The notes: generated from the letters alone by a model not told the origin. 64,000 nucleotides of DNA from Dyella sp. C9 (GCF_003332825.1 NZ_QIRF01000014.1:1-64000); one strand, 5' to 3'; positions 48,497-58,064 are shown, counted from the first letter of the stretch. Translations and numbers: made by a program.

Positions 48497-50323
48497 ATGC
48501 AGTCCACACCGCCGCAAGCCTTTGACGGCAAGGCCTTCGTCAAGACTCTCACCACCTCGCCCGGCGTCTATCGTTATTTCGACGAGGACGGCGACCTGCT
48601 GTACGTGGGCAAGGCCGGCAACCTGAAGAAGCGCGTCGGCAGCTATTTCCTCAAGCCGCGCATGGAGCCGCGCATCGCGGCGATGGTGTCGCAGATCGCG
48701 CGCGCCGAGATCACGGTGACGCGCACCGAAGGCGAGGCGCTGCTGCTGGAATCGCAGCTGATCAAGTCGCTCAAGCCGCGCTACAACATCCTGCTGCGCG
48801 ACGACAAGAGTTACCCGTACATCTACCTGTCCGGTGGCGAGGACTATCCGAGGCTGGCCTTCCATCGCGGCGCACGCAACATGCCGGGACGTTACTTCGG
48901 GCCATACCCGAGCACGTTCGCGGTGCGCGAGAGCCTCAACCTGATGCAGAAGCTGTTCAAGGTGCGCCAGTGCGAGGACAGCTATTTCAGGAATCGCTCG
49001 CGCCCCTGCCTGCAGCACCAGATCGGCCGTTGCACGGCGCCATGCGTGCAGCTGATCACGGTGGACGATTACCGCAACGACGTGCGCCACGCCGAGATGT
49101 TCCTCGAGGGGCGCAGCAGTGCGGTGATCGATGAGCTGGCCGGCCAGATGGACCAGGCCAGCAAGGCGCTGGAGTTCGAGCGCGCAGCCGCGCTGCGCGA
49201 CCAGGTGGCGGCGTTGCGCAAGCTGCAGGCGGAGCATCACGTGCAGGGCGCGAGCGCGGACATGGACGTGCTGGCCTGCCGCATCGAGTCGGGCATGGCG
49301 TGCGTCAGCGTGCTGTTCTTCCGTAACGGCATCAGCCTGGGCACGCGCGATTTCTTCCCGCGCCTGCCGCTGGATGCGGAACCGGCGGACGTGCTGGAGC
49401 AGTTCATCGCCCAGTACTACCTGGATCGCCCGGTCCCGCGCGAACTGATTCTGGGCGAGTCCTTGCCGGACCAGCAGATCCTGTCGGAGATGCTCACGCA
49501 GCAGTCGGGTCATGCGGTGGAGCTCAAGTCCAGCGTGCGCGGCGAACGCGCGCGCTTCCTGCAGATGGCCGAGCGCAATGCACAGGCTTCGCTGACGGCG
49601 CGGCTGGCCAGCCGGCAGACGCTGGGTGCGCGCTTCGACGACCTGCAGAAGGTGCTGGAGCTGGACACGCCGCCGCGACGCATCGAGTGCTTCGACATCA
49701 GCCACACGCAAGGCGAACTGACCGTCGCTTCCTGTGTGGTGTTCGGCCAGGAAGGCCCCGAGAAATCGCATTACCGGCGCTTCAACATCGCCGGCATCAC
49801 GCCGGGCGACGATTACGCCGCGATGCACCAGGCGCTGGTGCGCCGGTTCCGCAAGGTGGCCGAAGGCGAGGGTGCCCGGCCGGACGTGCTGTTGATCGAC
49901 GGCGGCGGCGGCCAGGTTGCACAGGCGCTGGACGTCTTGAAGGAGCTGGGCATCAGCGGCATCCACGTGGTGGGCGTCGCCAAGGGTCCGGGGCGCCGGG
50001 CCGGCGAGGAAACCCTGATCCTGGCCGATTCCGGCCGCGAACTGCATCCAGGTTCGGCCTCGCCGGCCCTGCACCTGGTAGCTGCCGTACGCGATGAAGC
50101 CCACCGCTTCGCCATCAGCGGCCATCGCAAGCGCCGCGAGAAGGCACGTGAGCGCAGCGTGCTGGAAGACGTGCCGGGGATCGGCGCACGTCGCCGTTCG
50201 GCCTTGCTCAAGGCCTTTGGTGGCCTGGGCGGCGTCGAGGCCGCCGGTGTCGAGGAATTGATGCAGGTCAAGGGCATTGATCGCGGACTGGCCGAACGCA
50301 TTTATGCTGTGCTGCATGGCTAG
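48497..50323 (+). CDS. uvrC: excinuclease ABC subunit C
   Basis: 608 residues. Makes both incisions in nucleotide-excision repair. The GIY-YIG nuclease domain has SPGVYRYF...LLYVGKAGNLKKR (about 18-45). A cysteine-rich segment (CLQHQIGRCTAPC, about 170-182), the UvrB-binding UVR helix pair (about 203-238), the RNase H-like endonuclease (IECFDISHTQG, DVLLIDGGGGQ) and C-terminal HhH repeats (DVPGIGARRRSALLKAFGG) follow. Upstream of pgsA, as in many gammaproteobacteria. Confidence 0.97.
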   Translation: MQSTPPQAFDGKAFVKTLTTSPGVYRYFDEDGDLLYVGKAGNLKKRVGSYFLKPRMEPRIAAMVSQIARAEITVTRTEGEALLLESQLIKSLKPRYNILLRDDKSYPYIYLSGGEDYPRLAFHRGARNMPGRYFGPYPSTFAVRESLNLMQKLFKVRQCEDSYFRNRSRPCLQHQIGRCTAPCVQLITVDDYRNDVRHAEMFLEGRSSAVIDELAGQMDQASKALEFERAAALRDQVAALRKLQAEHHVQGASADMDVLACRIESGMACVSVLFFRNGISLGTRDFFPRLPLDAEPADVLEQFIAQYYLDRPVPRELILGESLPDQQILSEMLTQQSGHAVELKSSVRGERARFLQMAERNAQASLTARLASRQTLGARFDDLQKVLELDTPPRRIECFDISHTQGELTVASCVVFGQEGPEKSHYRRFNIAGITPGDDYAAMHQALVRRFRKVAEGEGARPDVLLIDGGGGQVAQALDVLKELGISGIHVVGVAKGPGRRAGEETLILADSGRELHPGSASPALHLVAAVRDEAHRFAISGHRKRREKARERSVLEDVPGIGARRRSALLKAFGGLGGVEAAGVEELMQVKGIDRGLAERIYAVLHG

Positions 50324-50444
50324 GCTGGCGGCCGTTGGGGTTCCCGCGCCGTCGTGCCAGCCCAGGCTCGAATGACGGGCGGCGAAGCACACCGTTGCAA
50401 GACTCGCCCGTTATCCTGCTGACGTATCCATCCGGAAAGGTTTT

Positions 50445-51053
50445 ATGCACATCAACCTGCCAACCTGGCTCACCCTGTTCCGCGTATTGCTGTTGCCGGT
50501 CATGGTGGTGGTCTTCTACTGGCAGTTTCCCGGGCACAACATCACCGCGGCCATCGTGTTCATGCTGGCGGCCATCACCGACTGGCTGGACGGATACCTG
50601 GCGCGCCGGATGAATCTCACCTCGGCCTTCGGTGCCTTCCTCGACCCGGTGGCGGACAAGCTGATGGTCGCGGTGACGCTGTTCCTGCTGGTGGAAACGC
50701 ATCGCGGCGGCTGGCCCGGCATCCTGATGGCGGTGACCGCAGCCATCATCGTGGGCCGCGAAATCAGCGTGTCGGCCCTGCGCGAGTGGATGGCCGAGAT
50801 CGGCATGCGTGCCACGGTGAAGGTGGCCTTTGTCGGCAAGCTCAAGACCGTCATGCAGATGGTGGCGCTGGTGGTGCTGATCGTTCAGCACGAAAAGAGC
50901 GCCGAAGCGCTGCGGCTGTACCACATCGGCGAGGCGCTGCTGGTGATCGCGGGCATCCTCACCATCTGGTCGGGCCTGTATTACCTGCGCGCGGCATGGC
51001 CCAGCCTCAAGGGCGATGGCGCCGGTCGCATCCTGCCGCGCGACGAAGGCTGA
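50445..51053 (+). CDS. pgsA: CDP-diacylglycerol--glycerol-3-phosphate 3-phosphatidyltransferase
   Basis: 202 residues, six hydrophobic segments. Makes phosphatidylglycerol phosphate at the inner membrane. The CDP-alcohol phosphotransferase motif D-x2-DG-x2-AR-x8-G-x3-D-x3-D is complete (DWLDGYLAR...GAFLDPVAD, residues 46-71). Follows uvrC by 121 bp; the tRNA-Gly gene follows with its own promoter. Confidence 0.96.
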   Translation: MHINLPTWLTLFRVLLLPVMVVVFYWQFPGHNITAAIVFMLAAITDWLDGYLARRMNLTSAFGAFLDPVADKLMVAVTLFLLVETHRGGWPGILMAVTAAIIVGREISVSALREWMAEIGMRATVKVAFVGKLKTVMQMVALVVLIVQHEKSAEALRLYHIGEALLVIAGILTIWSGLYYLRAAWPSLKGDGAGRILPRDEG

Positions 51054-51072
51054 ATTAATTTGTGACGGGTGC

Positions 51073-51100
51073 TTGACGATCGACGATAACCCATTACAAT
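51073..51100 (+). promoter_or_regulatory. sigma-70-like promoter of tRNA-Gly
   Basis: TTGACG (51073-51078) and TACAAT (51095-51100) with a 16-bp spacer, ending 13 bp before the tRNA 5' end. Confidence 0.8.
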
Positions 51101-51113
51101 GCGCGACTCCGAT

Positions 51114-51189
<76 letters not shown>

Positions 51190-51224
51190 AATTAGATGGA
51201 TCGAAGCATCGCGATCCACCAGAA

Positions 51225-51250
51225 AAGCAGCCTTCGGGGCTGCTTTTTTT
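51225..51250 (+). terminator. tRNA-Gly terminator
   Basis: AAGCAGCC ttcg GGGCTGCTT followed by a T-run, 36 bp beyond the tRNA. Confidence 0.92.
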
Positions 51251-51342
51251 GTTGCCGCAAAGAAAGCGGTGGAAGCCATGTAAGGTTTTCGGCGCGCCAA
51301 GCGACTCTCCTGAAGAACCCGTTCACGAAAGGAGATCGTCCG

Positions 51343-52077
51343 ATGGCAGTCGTGTTCGAAAGTCCCGCGCTCGCCGTGCCTACGCGCAGAGTGGCTCTCT
51401 GGTGCATGGAAGGCCTGCGCATATGGCGGCGCTACCCGATGCGCCTATTTCTGCTCTGCCTAGCGCCGATGCTGCTCGAGACCTCGTTGCAGTTTGTCCC
51501 TCTGGTGGGCATGGCGTTGTCCAAGGTCTTTCCGTTGCTGCTGAGTTTTGGTGTTTTTCAGGGGCTGATGGCTGCGGAGGCGTCGGGCGTATTGCGATGG
51601 AGCAGTCCGCTCAGTACCTGGCACCACGACTACCGCTGGCGCGCGCTGGGGTTGGCGTCGCTGTGCGGTCCTATGGTTTTTTGCGTGCAGCAACTGGCCG
51701 TGGCAACCGTCTACGGCTGGTCGGCGGTGGACGCCGTCTTGCTGGGCCATATGTCGGTGCATCCCGAGCTTGCCAACCATAGGTTCATTTGCCTGCTTAT
51801 TTTGCCGGGCACCCCTGTCGCCATGCTGCTGGCGCTTGCCCCCATGTTCGTGATGTTCCGTGGCGCTACACCTTGGCGCGCCATGTGGAGCAGTGTGGGC
51901 ATCTGGGTTCGATCGCCAGGAGCGTTCGTCGCCTATACGTTGATCCAGCTGTCGATCATGGCAGTCCTATTGCTGATTCCGCTGGGCATGCTGTTGCTGC
52001 TGCCCTTGCTGCCGTGGATAACCGCATGCTGGCTGGCAATGTGGAAGGACATCGACAACCGCGCCTGGGCGTCGTGA
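51343..52077 (+). CDS. membrane protein of unknown function (ECF sigma operon)
   Basis: 244 residues from ATG 51343 (AAAGGAGA upstream). Five to six hydrophobic segments; the first ~35 residues are cytoplasmic with basic residues, and a long C-terminal helix pair (LIQLSIMAVLLLIPLGMLLLLPLL) precedes a short tail. It resembles BPSS1780-type/DUF2189-like integral membrane proteins only in general layout. The sigma-factor gene starts 5 bp after its stop, so they are cotranscribed. Confidence 0.65.
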   Translation: MAVVFESPALAVPTRRVALWCMEGLRIWRRYPMRLFLLCLAPMLLETSLQFVPLVGMALSKVFPLLLSFGVFQGLMAAEASGVLRWSSPLSTWHHDYRWRALGLASLCGPMVFCVQQLAVATVYGWSAVDAVLLGHMSVHPELANHRFICLLILPGTPVAMLLALAPMFVMFRGATPWRAMWSSVGIWVRSPGAFVAYTLIQLSIMAVLLLIPLGMLLLLPLLPWITACWLAMWKDIDNRAWAS

Positions 52078-52081
52078 TTCG

Positions 52082-52591
52082 ATGATGCGAGGCGATGGAC
52101 AGCACGGGGACTTCAATGACGTACTGCGCGAGCACGCGGGGCTGTTGTCCCGCATTGCCGCCAGCTACGAAGCGGACCTGGCATTGCGCGACGATCTTCT
52201 GCAGGACATGGCACTCGCGCTATGGCGAGCGCTGCCGGGATGGCGAGGGGATGCGCCACTGCGTGCCTTCGTCGCGCGCGTGGCGCACAACCGTGGCGCC
52301 ACGCATGTGCTGGGTCAGATGCGTCGCCCGATGGGTAGTGCATTGAACGACGATTGGGTGGAGCCGCGTCACGGCCCCGAAGGACACGCGGAGCTCGAAG
52401 AACGTCGGATGCGCCTGCAGGACGCGGTGAGGTGCTTGCCGTTATCCCTGCGGCAGGCCGTGACGTTGGCTCTTGAAGGGTTCAGTCACGCCGAGATTGC
52501 GGATGCGCTCGGCATCACGGCCAATAGCGTCGGGGTGCGACTCAACCGTGCGAAAAGTGCCTTGAAAACGGCGCTGGGAGAACAGGCATGA
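52082..52591 (+). CDS. ECF-type RNA polymerase sigma factor
   Basis: 169 residues. Region 2 (about 20-85) has LRDDLLQDMALALWRALPGWRGDAPLRAFVARVAHN; region 4 (about 115-165) has LPLSLRQAVTLALEGFSHAEIADALGITANSVGVRLNRAKSALK, a standard helix-turn-helix. No region 3, as expected for ECF factors. ATG ATG at 52082/52085 gives two possible starts. The stop overlaps the next gene (ATGA), which is probably its membrane partner. Confidence 0.92.
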   Translation: MMRGDGQHGDFNDVLREHAGLLSRIAASYEADLALRDDLLQDMALALWRALPGWRGDAPLRAFVARVAHNRGATHVLGQMRRPMGSALNDDWVEPRHGPEGHAELEERRMRLQDAVRCLPLSLRQAVTLALEGFSHAEIADALGITANSVGVRLNRAKSALKTALGEQA

Positions 52592-53172
52592 GCGAGCAAG
52601 GCAACGACTGGTCCAAGTGGGGCGAGCTATGGCGCGAACAGCCGGAGGTGGATGTCGCGCGGCTGCAACGGATCGCGTCGAGAAAGCTATGGCGCATGCG
52701 CATCCTGGTGGCGCTGGAAATAGTGGGCTCGATCGGTGCCTGCGTGCAGTGTGTGCGGCTGGCGACCCTGACATCGGGACGCTGGCAGCTGTGGAGCATA
52801 GCCACGCTGGCGTTCGTGCTTGCGCTTCAATGGCTGTACCTGCACGTGCGTCGCGGCACCTGGCGGGCCTCCAGTGGCGATGTCCAAAGCTTGTTGCGGC
52901 TAACGCTTCAGCGCGCCGCGGCTGGCATACGACTGGCGAATATCAACCTCTGGGGCACCCTGGCTTGGGTGGCCCTGAGTGTATTGGTCGGTCTACCGGA
53001 GCTGGAGCCTGCGCGCTGGCAAGCCGACCCCAAGCTCAAGTCGCTGCTGGCGTTGCAATTGGTGATAAACGGGCCGCTGATCGTTGCGGTCATCGCGTTC
53101 TGCATCTGGTACATCAGGCGTCAGCGTGCGCGCATCACGCGAATCAAGGATCTGCTGGAGCCGGACGTCTAG
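52588..53172 (+). CDS. membrane protein, probable anti-sigma or sensor partner
   Basis: 194 residues; ATG overlaps the sigma-factor stop. The soluble N-terminal ~35 residues (WSKWGELWREQPEVDVARLQRIASRKLWRMR) could contact the sigma factor, but there is no zinc-binding HxxxCxxC motif. Four hydrophobic segments follow. An anti-sigma role is inferred from position and topology only. Confidence 0.6.
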   Translation: MSEQGNDWSKWGELWREQPEVDVARLQRIASRKLWRMRILVALEIVGSIGACVQCVRLATLTSGRWQLWSIATLAFVLALQWLYLHVRRGTWRASSGDVQSLLRLTLQRAAAGIRLANINLWGTLAWVALSVLVGLPELEPARWQADPKLKSLLALQLVINGPLIVAVIAFCIWYIRRQRARITRIKDLLEPDV

Positions 53173-53223
53173 CTGGACTGGCCGGTGTACAGGGCTGTGT
53201 GAACCTGGACACCGGCTTCCCCG

Positions 53224-54636
53224 TCAGTGCGTGTGCCTGCGGTGCTCGATGGCCTGCTTGCGGTAGAACGGATAGCAGATCGCCAGCGCCACGAACCAGA
53301 GCGGCGTGTAGATCAGGCCTTGCAGGGTGTCTTCCTTCTGGGCGAACACCCACAGTACGAAGGCGAAGAACGCCAGCACCAGCCAGCACATCGCCACGCC
53401 GCCGGGCATCTTGAAGATCGAGCGCGCATGGCGATCCGGGTGCAGTTTCCGGTAGCGCATGTAGGCGATCATGATCAGCGACCACACGAAGATGAAGCAG
53501 ATGCTGGAGATGGTGGTGACGATGGTGAAGACCTTCATGACGTCGCCTTCCTGGTAGAGCAGGAACACGCCGATGAACAGCAGCAGGCAGGAATAGGCCA
53601 GGCCGTTGGCCGGCACATTGTTGTTGCTGAGCCTGGCGAACGGGCGTGGGCCCAGCTTGCTGGCCGAGAGGCCGTAGAGCATGCGTCCGGTGGAATAGAT
53701 GCCGCTGTTGGCGGACGAGGTGGCCGAGGTGAGCACCACGAAGTTGATCAGGCTGGCCGCGATGGGAATGCCGATCAGCATGAACAGGTTGACGAACGGG
53801 CTGCGGTCCGGCGCCACCTGGTTCCACGGCGTCACCGTCATGATCACCAGCAAGGCGAGCACGTAGAACACGATCACGCGGATCGGAATGGAGTTGATCG
53901 CCTTGGGCAGCGTCTTTTCCGGGTCGCGCGCTTCGGCCGACGCGGTGCCCACCAGCTCGATGCCCACGAAGGCGAACACGGCGATCTGGAAGGCCGCCAG
54001 GAAGCCCGTGGCGCCATGCGGGAACCAGCCGCCGTTGGTCCATAGGTTCGATACCGCGGCCCTGGCACCCGAGGGCGAGGTGAAGCCGATGGCGATCAGC
54101 ACGGCGCCGACGGCGATCAGCGACACGATGGCGATGATCTTCACCAGCGCGAACCAGAATTCCAGCTCCCCGAACAGCTTCACCGTCAAAAGGTTGAGGC
54201 CGAGCAGCAGCAGGATGCACACCGAGCCGGGTAGCCACAGTGGCACGCCGGGCGCCCAGAACTGGATGTAGCCGGTGATGGCGGCCACGTCGGCGATGCC
54301 GGTGACCACCCAGCAGAACCAGTAGGTCCACCCGGTGAAGAAGCCCGCGCAGGGACCCAGCAGGTCGTAGTTGAAGTCGACGAACGACTTGTAGTGCAGG
54401 TTGGACAGCAGCAGCTCGCCCATCGCGCGCATCATGAAGAACAGCACGCTGCCGATCACGGCATAGGCGAAGATCACCGAGGGTCCGGCCAGGCTGATGG
54501 TCTTGCCGGAACCCATGAACAGGCCGGTGCCGATGGCGCCGCCGATGGCGATCAGCTGCAGGTGGCGGTTGCGCAGGTTTCGCTGCAGGTGATGGTCGGC
54601 GCCGGTGGGCGCGGCGGTCGGTTCGTGGTTCTGCAT
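53224..54636 (-). CDS. cycA: D-serine/D-alanine/glycine:H+ symporter CycA
   Basis: 470 residues, 12 transmembrane segments, amino-acid permease (APC) family. Long stretches match my memory of E. coli CycA: NRHLQLIAIGGAIGTGLFMGSG, ISLAGPSVIFAY, GWTYWFCWVVTGIADV, FGELEFWFALVKIIAIVSL, INFVVLTSATSSANSG. The substrate assignment is therefore reasonable. ATG 54636 is taken; a GTG three codons upstream sits closer to the GAGG site and is an alternative. Confidence 0.88.
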   Translation of the reverse strand: MQNHEPTAAPTGADHHLQRNLRNRHLQLIAIGGAIGTGLFMGSGKTISLAGPSVIFAYAVIGSVLFFMMRAMGELLLSNLHYKSFVDFNYDLLGPCAGFFTGWTYWFCWVVTGIADVAAITGYIQFWAPGVPLWLPGSVCILLLLGLNLLTVKLFGELEFWFALVKIIAIVSLIAVGAVLIAIGFTSPSGARAAVSNLWTNGGWFPHGATGFLAAFQIAVFAFVGIELVGTASAEARDPEKTLPKAINSIPIRVIVFYVLALLVIMTVTPWNQVAPDRSPFVNLFMLIGIPIAASLINFVVLTSATSSANSGIYSTGRMLYGLSASKLGPRPFARLSNNNVPANGLAYSCLLLFIGVFLLYQEGDVMKVFTIVTTISSICFIFVWSLIMIAYMRYRKLHPDRHARSIFKMPGGVAMCWLVLAFFAFVLWVFAQKEDTLQGLIYTPLWFVALAICYPFYRKQAIEHRRHTH

Positions 54637-54711
54637 CGGCGGCACGATCCTCGGGGCGGCTGGGCAATGCCCGTCATCCTAAAGGATTCCTGAAGGGGCG
54701 TGCCGGCGACG

Positions 54712-55434
54712 CTAGCTGGCGTCGTGGAAGATGATGCCCAGGGTGTGGCGCTGCCCGCTGCGCAACCGGCTCACGCCGTGGCGCATGGCAACCCGATAGG
54801 GACCATGGTTGCCCTGGACCGGCCGCTGGTTCACCGCGAATACCACTGCATCCCCCTGTTGTAGTGGCACCACCTCCGGTCGCGACTGCATGCGCGGGCG
54901 CTGCTCGGTGAGCACGAATTCGCCGCCGCTGAAGTCGCGGCCCGGCTCGGATAGCAGGATCGCCACTTGCAGCGGAAACACGCGCTCGCCATAGAGATCC
55001 TGGTGCAGGCAGTTGTAGTCGCCTTCGCGGTAGCGCAACAACAGGGGCGTGGGCCGGACCTGGCCGGCCGCGTGGCAGTCGGCGAGGAATTCCTCCAGTT
55101 GTGCCGGAAAGCGCATGTCCAGGCCCAACTGCTCCTGCCAGTGGTTGGCGATGGGCGCCAGCTTCGGATACAGCAACGAGCGCAGATGCGCGACCGGCTC
55201 GGGCAGGGGATAGGCGAAATACTTGTATTCACCGCTGCCGTAACCGTGGCGCGCCATCACCACGCGGCTGCGGAAAACGTCGTTGCGTGGGTACAGGGAG
55301 GCAACAGCCTTGCACGCGTCGGCGGTCAGCAGGCCGGGCAATACGGCGTTGCCAGCGGCGGCGAGTTGCGCGGTGACGCCCGTCCAGTCGAGCTGTTGCA
55401 GTCGTGTGTCCAGGGCGGAGAGCGTGCCGGTCAT
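54712..55434 (-). CDS. 2-oxoglutarate/Fe(II)-dependent oxygenase (prolyl-4-hydroxylase fold)
   Basis: 240 residues. The double-stranded beta-helix core has the iron-binding HxD in CLHQDLYG and the distal His in VAMRHGVSRLRSGQRHTLGIIFHDA, where an Arg for 2-oxoglutarate binding follows. Similar proteins are annotated as 2OG-Fe(II) oxygenases of unknown substrate. Minus-strand single gene between cycA and the AraC regulator. Confidence 0.82.
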   Translation of the reverse strand: MTGTLSALDTRLQQLDWTGVTAQLAAAGNAVLPGLLTADACKAVASLYPRNDVFRSRVVMARHGYGSGEYKYFAYPLPEPVAHLRSLLYPKLAPIANHWQEQLGLDMRFPAQLEEFLADCHAAGQVRPTPLLLRYREGDYNCLHQDLYGERVFPLQVAILLSEPGRDFSGGEFVLTEQRPRMQSRPEVVPLQQGDAVVFAVNQRPVQGNHGPYRVAMRHGVSRLRSGQRHTLGIIFHDAS

Positions 55435-55524
55435 TCGTGAACCCGTATCGTTGTTGTCGCCTCGCAGCTTAGTGGCGGGTGACGCGGATGCACTCCGGTT
55501 CTTGCACTCCCCATGGCCAGGGGC

Positions 55525-56523
55525 TCAGCCGGTCGCTGCCTGGCGCCAGCGTGCCGGCGTCGCGCCTTCCCATTGGCGGAATGCGCGATTGAAGGAGTTC
55601 AATTCCTCGAAGCCGAGCAGGAAGGCGATCTCCCCGGTATCCAGGTCGGTGGCGTCGAGCAGCCGCCGCGCGACATGGTGGCGTACCTGGTCCAGTACCT
55701 GTTGATAGCTGGTGCCGGCGTCACCGAGCCGTCGCTGCAGCGTGCGCGAACTGAGGTGCAGGGCATCGGCCACCTGGGCCATGCGCAGGTGGCCGCCGCG
55801 CATGCCGCGCGCGAGCACGTTCCAGACCTTGTCGCGCAGTGGCGTCGCGGCGGTCTGTTCGCGCAGCGAATCCTCGAGTACGGGCAGCACGTGCGACAGG
55901 TGGCCATCGTCGTGGGTGACAAACGGCAGCTCCAGGTCCGCACGCTGATAGACGATGCGGTCCTGTGGTGCATTGAAGCGCAGCTCGCAGCGGAAATGCG
56001 CGGCCAGCAGCGTACCTTCGGCCGGGCGCCGGGTGAGCTCCAGTCGACGCAGATGCAGGCTGCGACCGGTACCTCGTTCGGCCAGCGCAAAGTTGGAGGC
56101 GAACATGGCGTCCACCAGCAGTCGCGGTGTATGGCCCTCGGCGAGCATCCAGCGCATAGACACGGCGGCCTCGTCGCGGCCGAGTTCGACCACCACGTCT
56201 TCAGGGCAGGTGAGGCGCTTGTAGCGCGCCAGCTTCTCCAGCGCATCGCCGAGGTTGCCCGAATGCAGCGCCGCGGCCGTCACCATGTCGTAGACCTCGG
56301 TGCGCGTGCCGTCGCCCAGCCGCAGGCCAAGCGACGGATCGGTACAGATGGCCTCCACCGCATGCCAGAACGCGAAGAACTGCGCGGTGGTCACCACTGG
56401 CCGCGCGACCGACATCAGCTCCAGCGACAGGCCCGCGTGGGTGAGCACGGCGGGCACGTCGAGGCCGAGCGCGGTCATCCGCGTGAAGGCGCCACGGCTG
56501 AGCGGGATCTGGTCGGCTCTCAT
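55525..56523 (-). CDS. AraC-family transcriptional regulator (OruR/ArgR-like)
   Basis: 332 residues from ATG 56523. The N-terminal AraC_binding_2 / DUF4880-like arabinose-type domain is FWHAVEAICTDPSLGLRLGD...; the C-terminal AraC double HTH is MAQVADALHLSSRTLQRRLGDAGTSYQQVLDQVRHHVARRLL and GEIAFLLGFEELNSFNRAFRQWEGATPARWR. It starts 25 bp after the SDR stop on the same strand, so the two may be cotranscribed. Start extended upstream (56790) is rejected because it runs through the SDR gene. Confidence 0.9.
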   Translation of the reverse strand: MRADQIPLSRGAFTRMTALGLDVPAVLTHAGLSLELMSVARPVVTTAQFFAFWHAVEAICTDPSLGLRLGDGTRTEVYDMVTAAALHSGNLGDALEKLARYKRLTCPEDVVVELGRDEAAVSMRWMLAEGHTPRLLVDAMFASNFALAERGTGRSLHLRRLELTRRPAEGTLLAAHFRCELRFNAPQDRIVYQRADLELPFVTHDDGHLSHVLPVLEDSLREQTAATPLRDKVWNVLARGMRGGHLRMAQVADALHLSSRTLQRRLGDAGTSYQQVLDQVRHHVARRLLDATDLDTGEIAFLLGFEELNSFNRAFRQWEGATPARWRQAATG

Positions 56524-56548
56524 CGTCGGTTGGTCGGGGTGATTGGAG

Positions 56549-57433
56549 TCAGAGTACCGAGCGCACCATCCGATCGCGTGCCTCGGCCGCCTCCGGTGAC
56601 AGCTCGAAGTCGGTGGAGAGGCTGAGCGTACGCCACTTGGCGTCTTCCGCGGCCATCTTGGCGGCCTGCTGTTCGGCCAGGAACACCGCATCCGAACCCA
56701 GCAGCAGGCGCAGTGGAGGCTGCGGCTCGCGGGCAATGGTGAGGATGGCCTGCGCGGCCTTCGCGGGGTCACCGGTTTCGCGGCCCACATGGCTCTGGCG
56801 CATGGTGAGCATGGGCGCGAGCACGGCGGTGTACTCCGAATCGACCTTGGGCTCGAACACCGTCATGGACGGGCCACCCCAGTCGGTGCGGAAACCACCC
56901 GGCTCGATCAGGGTCACATGGATGCCGAAGCCCGCCACTTCCTTGGCCAGCACCTCGGAGAAGCCTTCCACCGCCCACTTGGCGGCCTGGTATGCACCGA
57001 GGCCCGGCACGCCGATGCGGCCGCCGATCGAGGAGAACTGGATGATGTGGCCGCTGCGCTGGCGGCGCAGCACGGGCAGGGCGGCACGAGTGACGTTCAC
57101 CGTACCGAACAGGTTGGTTTCCATCTGGGCGCGGAAGTCGGCGTCGCTGCCTTCCTCGATGGTCGCGAGGTTGCCGTAACCTGCATTGTTGACCACCACG
57201 TCGAGGCGGCCAAATGCATCGACGGCAGCTTGTACGGCCGCACGCGCCGCGGCGGCATCGGTGACGTCGAGGGCGACAGCCCGTACCTGGTCGCCGTAGC
57301 GCTCCACCAGCGGGGCCAGTTGGGCCGGCTGGCGCGCGGTGGCAATCAGGCGGTGGCCGGCTTCAAGCACGGCTTCAGCCAGTGCCTTGCCGAAACCACG
57401 AGAACTACCGGTGATAAGCCAGACCTGGGACAT
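56549..57433 (-). CDS. short-chain dehydrogenase/reductase
   Basis: 294 residues, AGGAG 7 bp before ATG 57433. Classical SDR: TGSSRGFG (TGxxxGxG, residues 8-15), NNAGYGN, catalytic Ser in IIQFSSIGG and YxxxK in YQAAKWA. The longer C-terminal part resembles the SDR group that acts on aldehydes or ketones of xenobiotic type. Its substrate is unknown. Possible target or operon partner of the downstream AraC regulator. Confidence 0.9.
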   Translation of the reverse strand: MSQVWLITGSSRGFGKALAEAVLEAGHRLIATARQPAQLAPLVERYGDQVRAVALDVTDAAAARAAVQAAVDAFGRLDVVVNNAGYGNLATIEEGSDADFRAQMETNLFGTVNVTRAALPVLRRQRSGHIIQFSSIGGRIGVPGLGAYQAAKWAVEGFSEVLAKEVAGFGIHVTLIEPGGFRTDWGGPSMTVFEPKVDSEYTAVLAPMLTMRQSHVGRETGDPAKAAQAILTIAREPQPPLRLLLGSDAVFLAEQQAAKMAAEDAKWRTLSLSTDFELSPEAAEARDRMVRSVL

Positions 57434-57524
57434 GGGAGATCTCCTGCAAGGGGCGTTGGGGTACGCCAACCTTAGGAGTCGGGCCGGGATCTCCGGTAAT
57501 CCGATTGCGCCAAAGTAGGGCGCC

Positions 57525-58064
57525 TTACCAGACCAGGTCGTCGGGCACCTGGAACTGGGCGTAGTAGGCGTCGTCCTCGCTCTGCGGCTGGGCTTCACTG
57601 GACTGGCCGTGGTCGAGCACGATCGCCGAGGCATCGCGTTCGCGCACCTTCTCGGCAGCGGCGCGGGGCAACAGTTCGAAGCCGTCGCCGGCGCGCACGA
57701 CCACCAGTACCCCCTTGGCCAGCTGAGCCCGCAGGATCTCGTTGACCAGCACGCTGTGGATCTTGTCGCCGACGCTGAAGCGGTAGCTGATCTCGCCCTC
57801 GCGCTTGACCTTGTTGGCGTCCACGATCTGGCGGACCTGCGCGGCCAGTTCGCGTGCGTGGGCCTGCGCGTTGCGCTCGGCGGCCAGCATGCGATCGCGC
57901 TCGGCGCGCTCGGCCTGCAGGCGCTGGGTATCCACCTTGTCCGCTTCGACCTGCGCCGGGGCCTTGCCCTGGCGCTGCTTGGCCTGTTCGCGGGCGATCT
58001 GGTCGACCTTGCCCTTCTTGGCCAGGCCGGCCTTGAGTAGCTGTTCCTGCAGGGGGTTACGCAT
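57525..58064 (-). CDS. yaiL: DUF2058 family protein (YaiL-like)
   Basis: 179 residues. MRNPLQEQLLKAGLAKKGKVDQIAREQAKQRQGK is the family N-terminus, then a coiled-coil region (ERAERDRMLAAERNAQAHARELAAQ) and the C-terminal domain YRFSVGDKIHSVLVNEILRAQLAKG...IVLDHG. Proteins of this family are described as nucleoprotein/polynucleotide-associated enzymes; activity is unknown. Confidence 0.9.
   Translation of the reverse strand: MRNPLQEQLLKAGLAKKGKVDQIAREQAKQRQGKAPAQVEADKVDTQRLQAERAERDRMLAAERNAQAHARELAAQVRQIVDANKVKREGEISYRFSVGDKIHSVLVNEILRAQLAKGVLVVVRAGDGFELLPRAAAEKVRERDASAIVLDHGQSSEAQPQSEDDAYYAQFQVPDDLVW

Noticed and set aside
47996..50392. 798-codon frame antisense to the phosphatase gene and uvrC
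   Set aside because: Shadow of two motif-rich genes; the product is compositionally typical of antisense translation.
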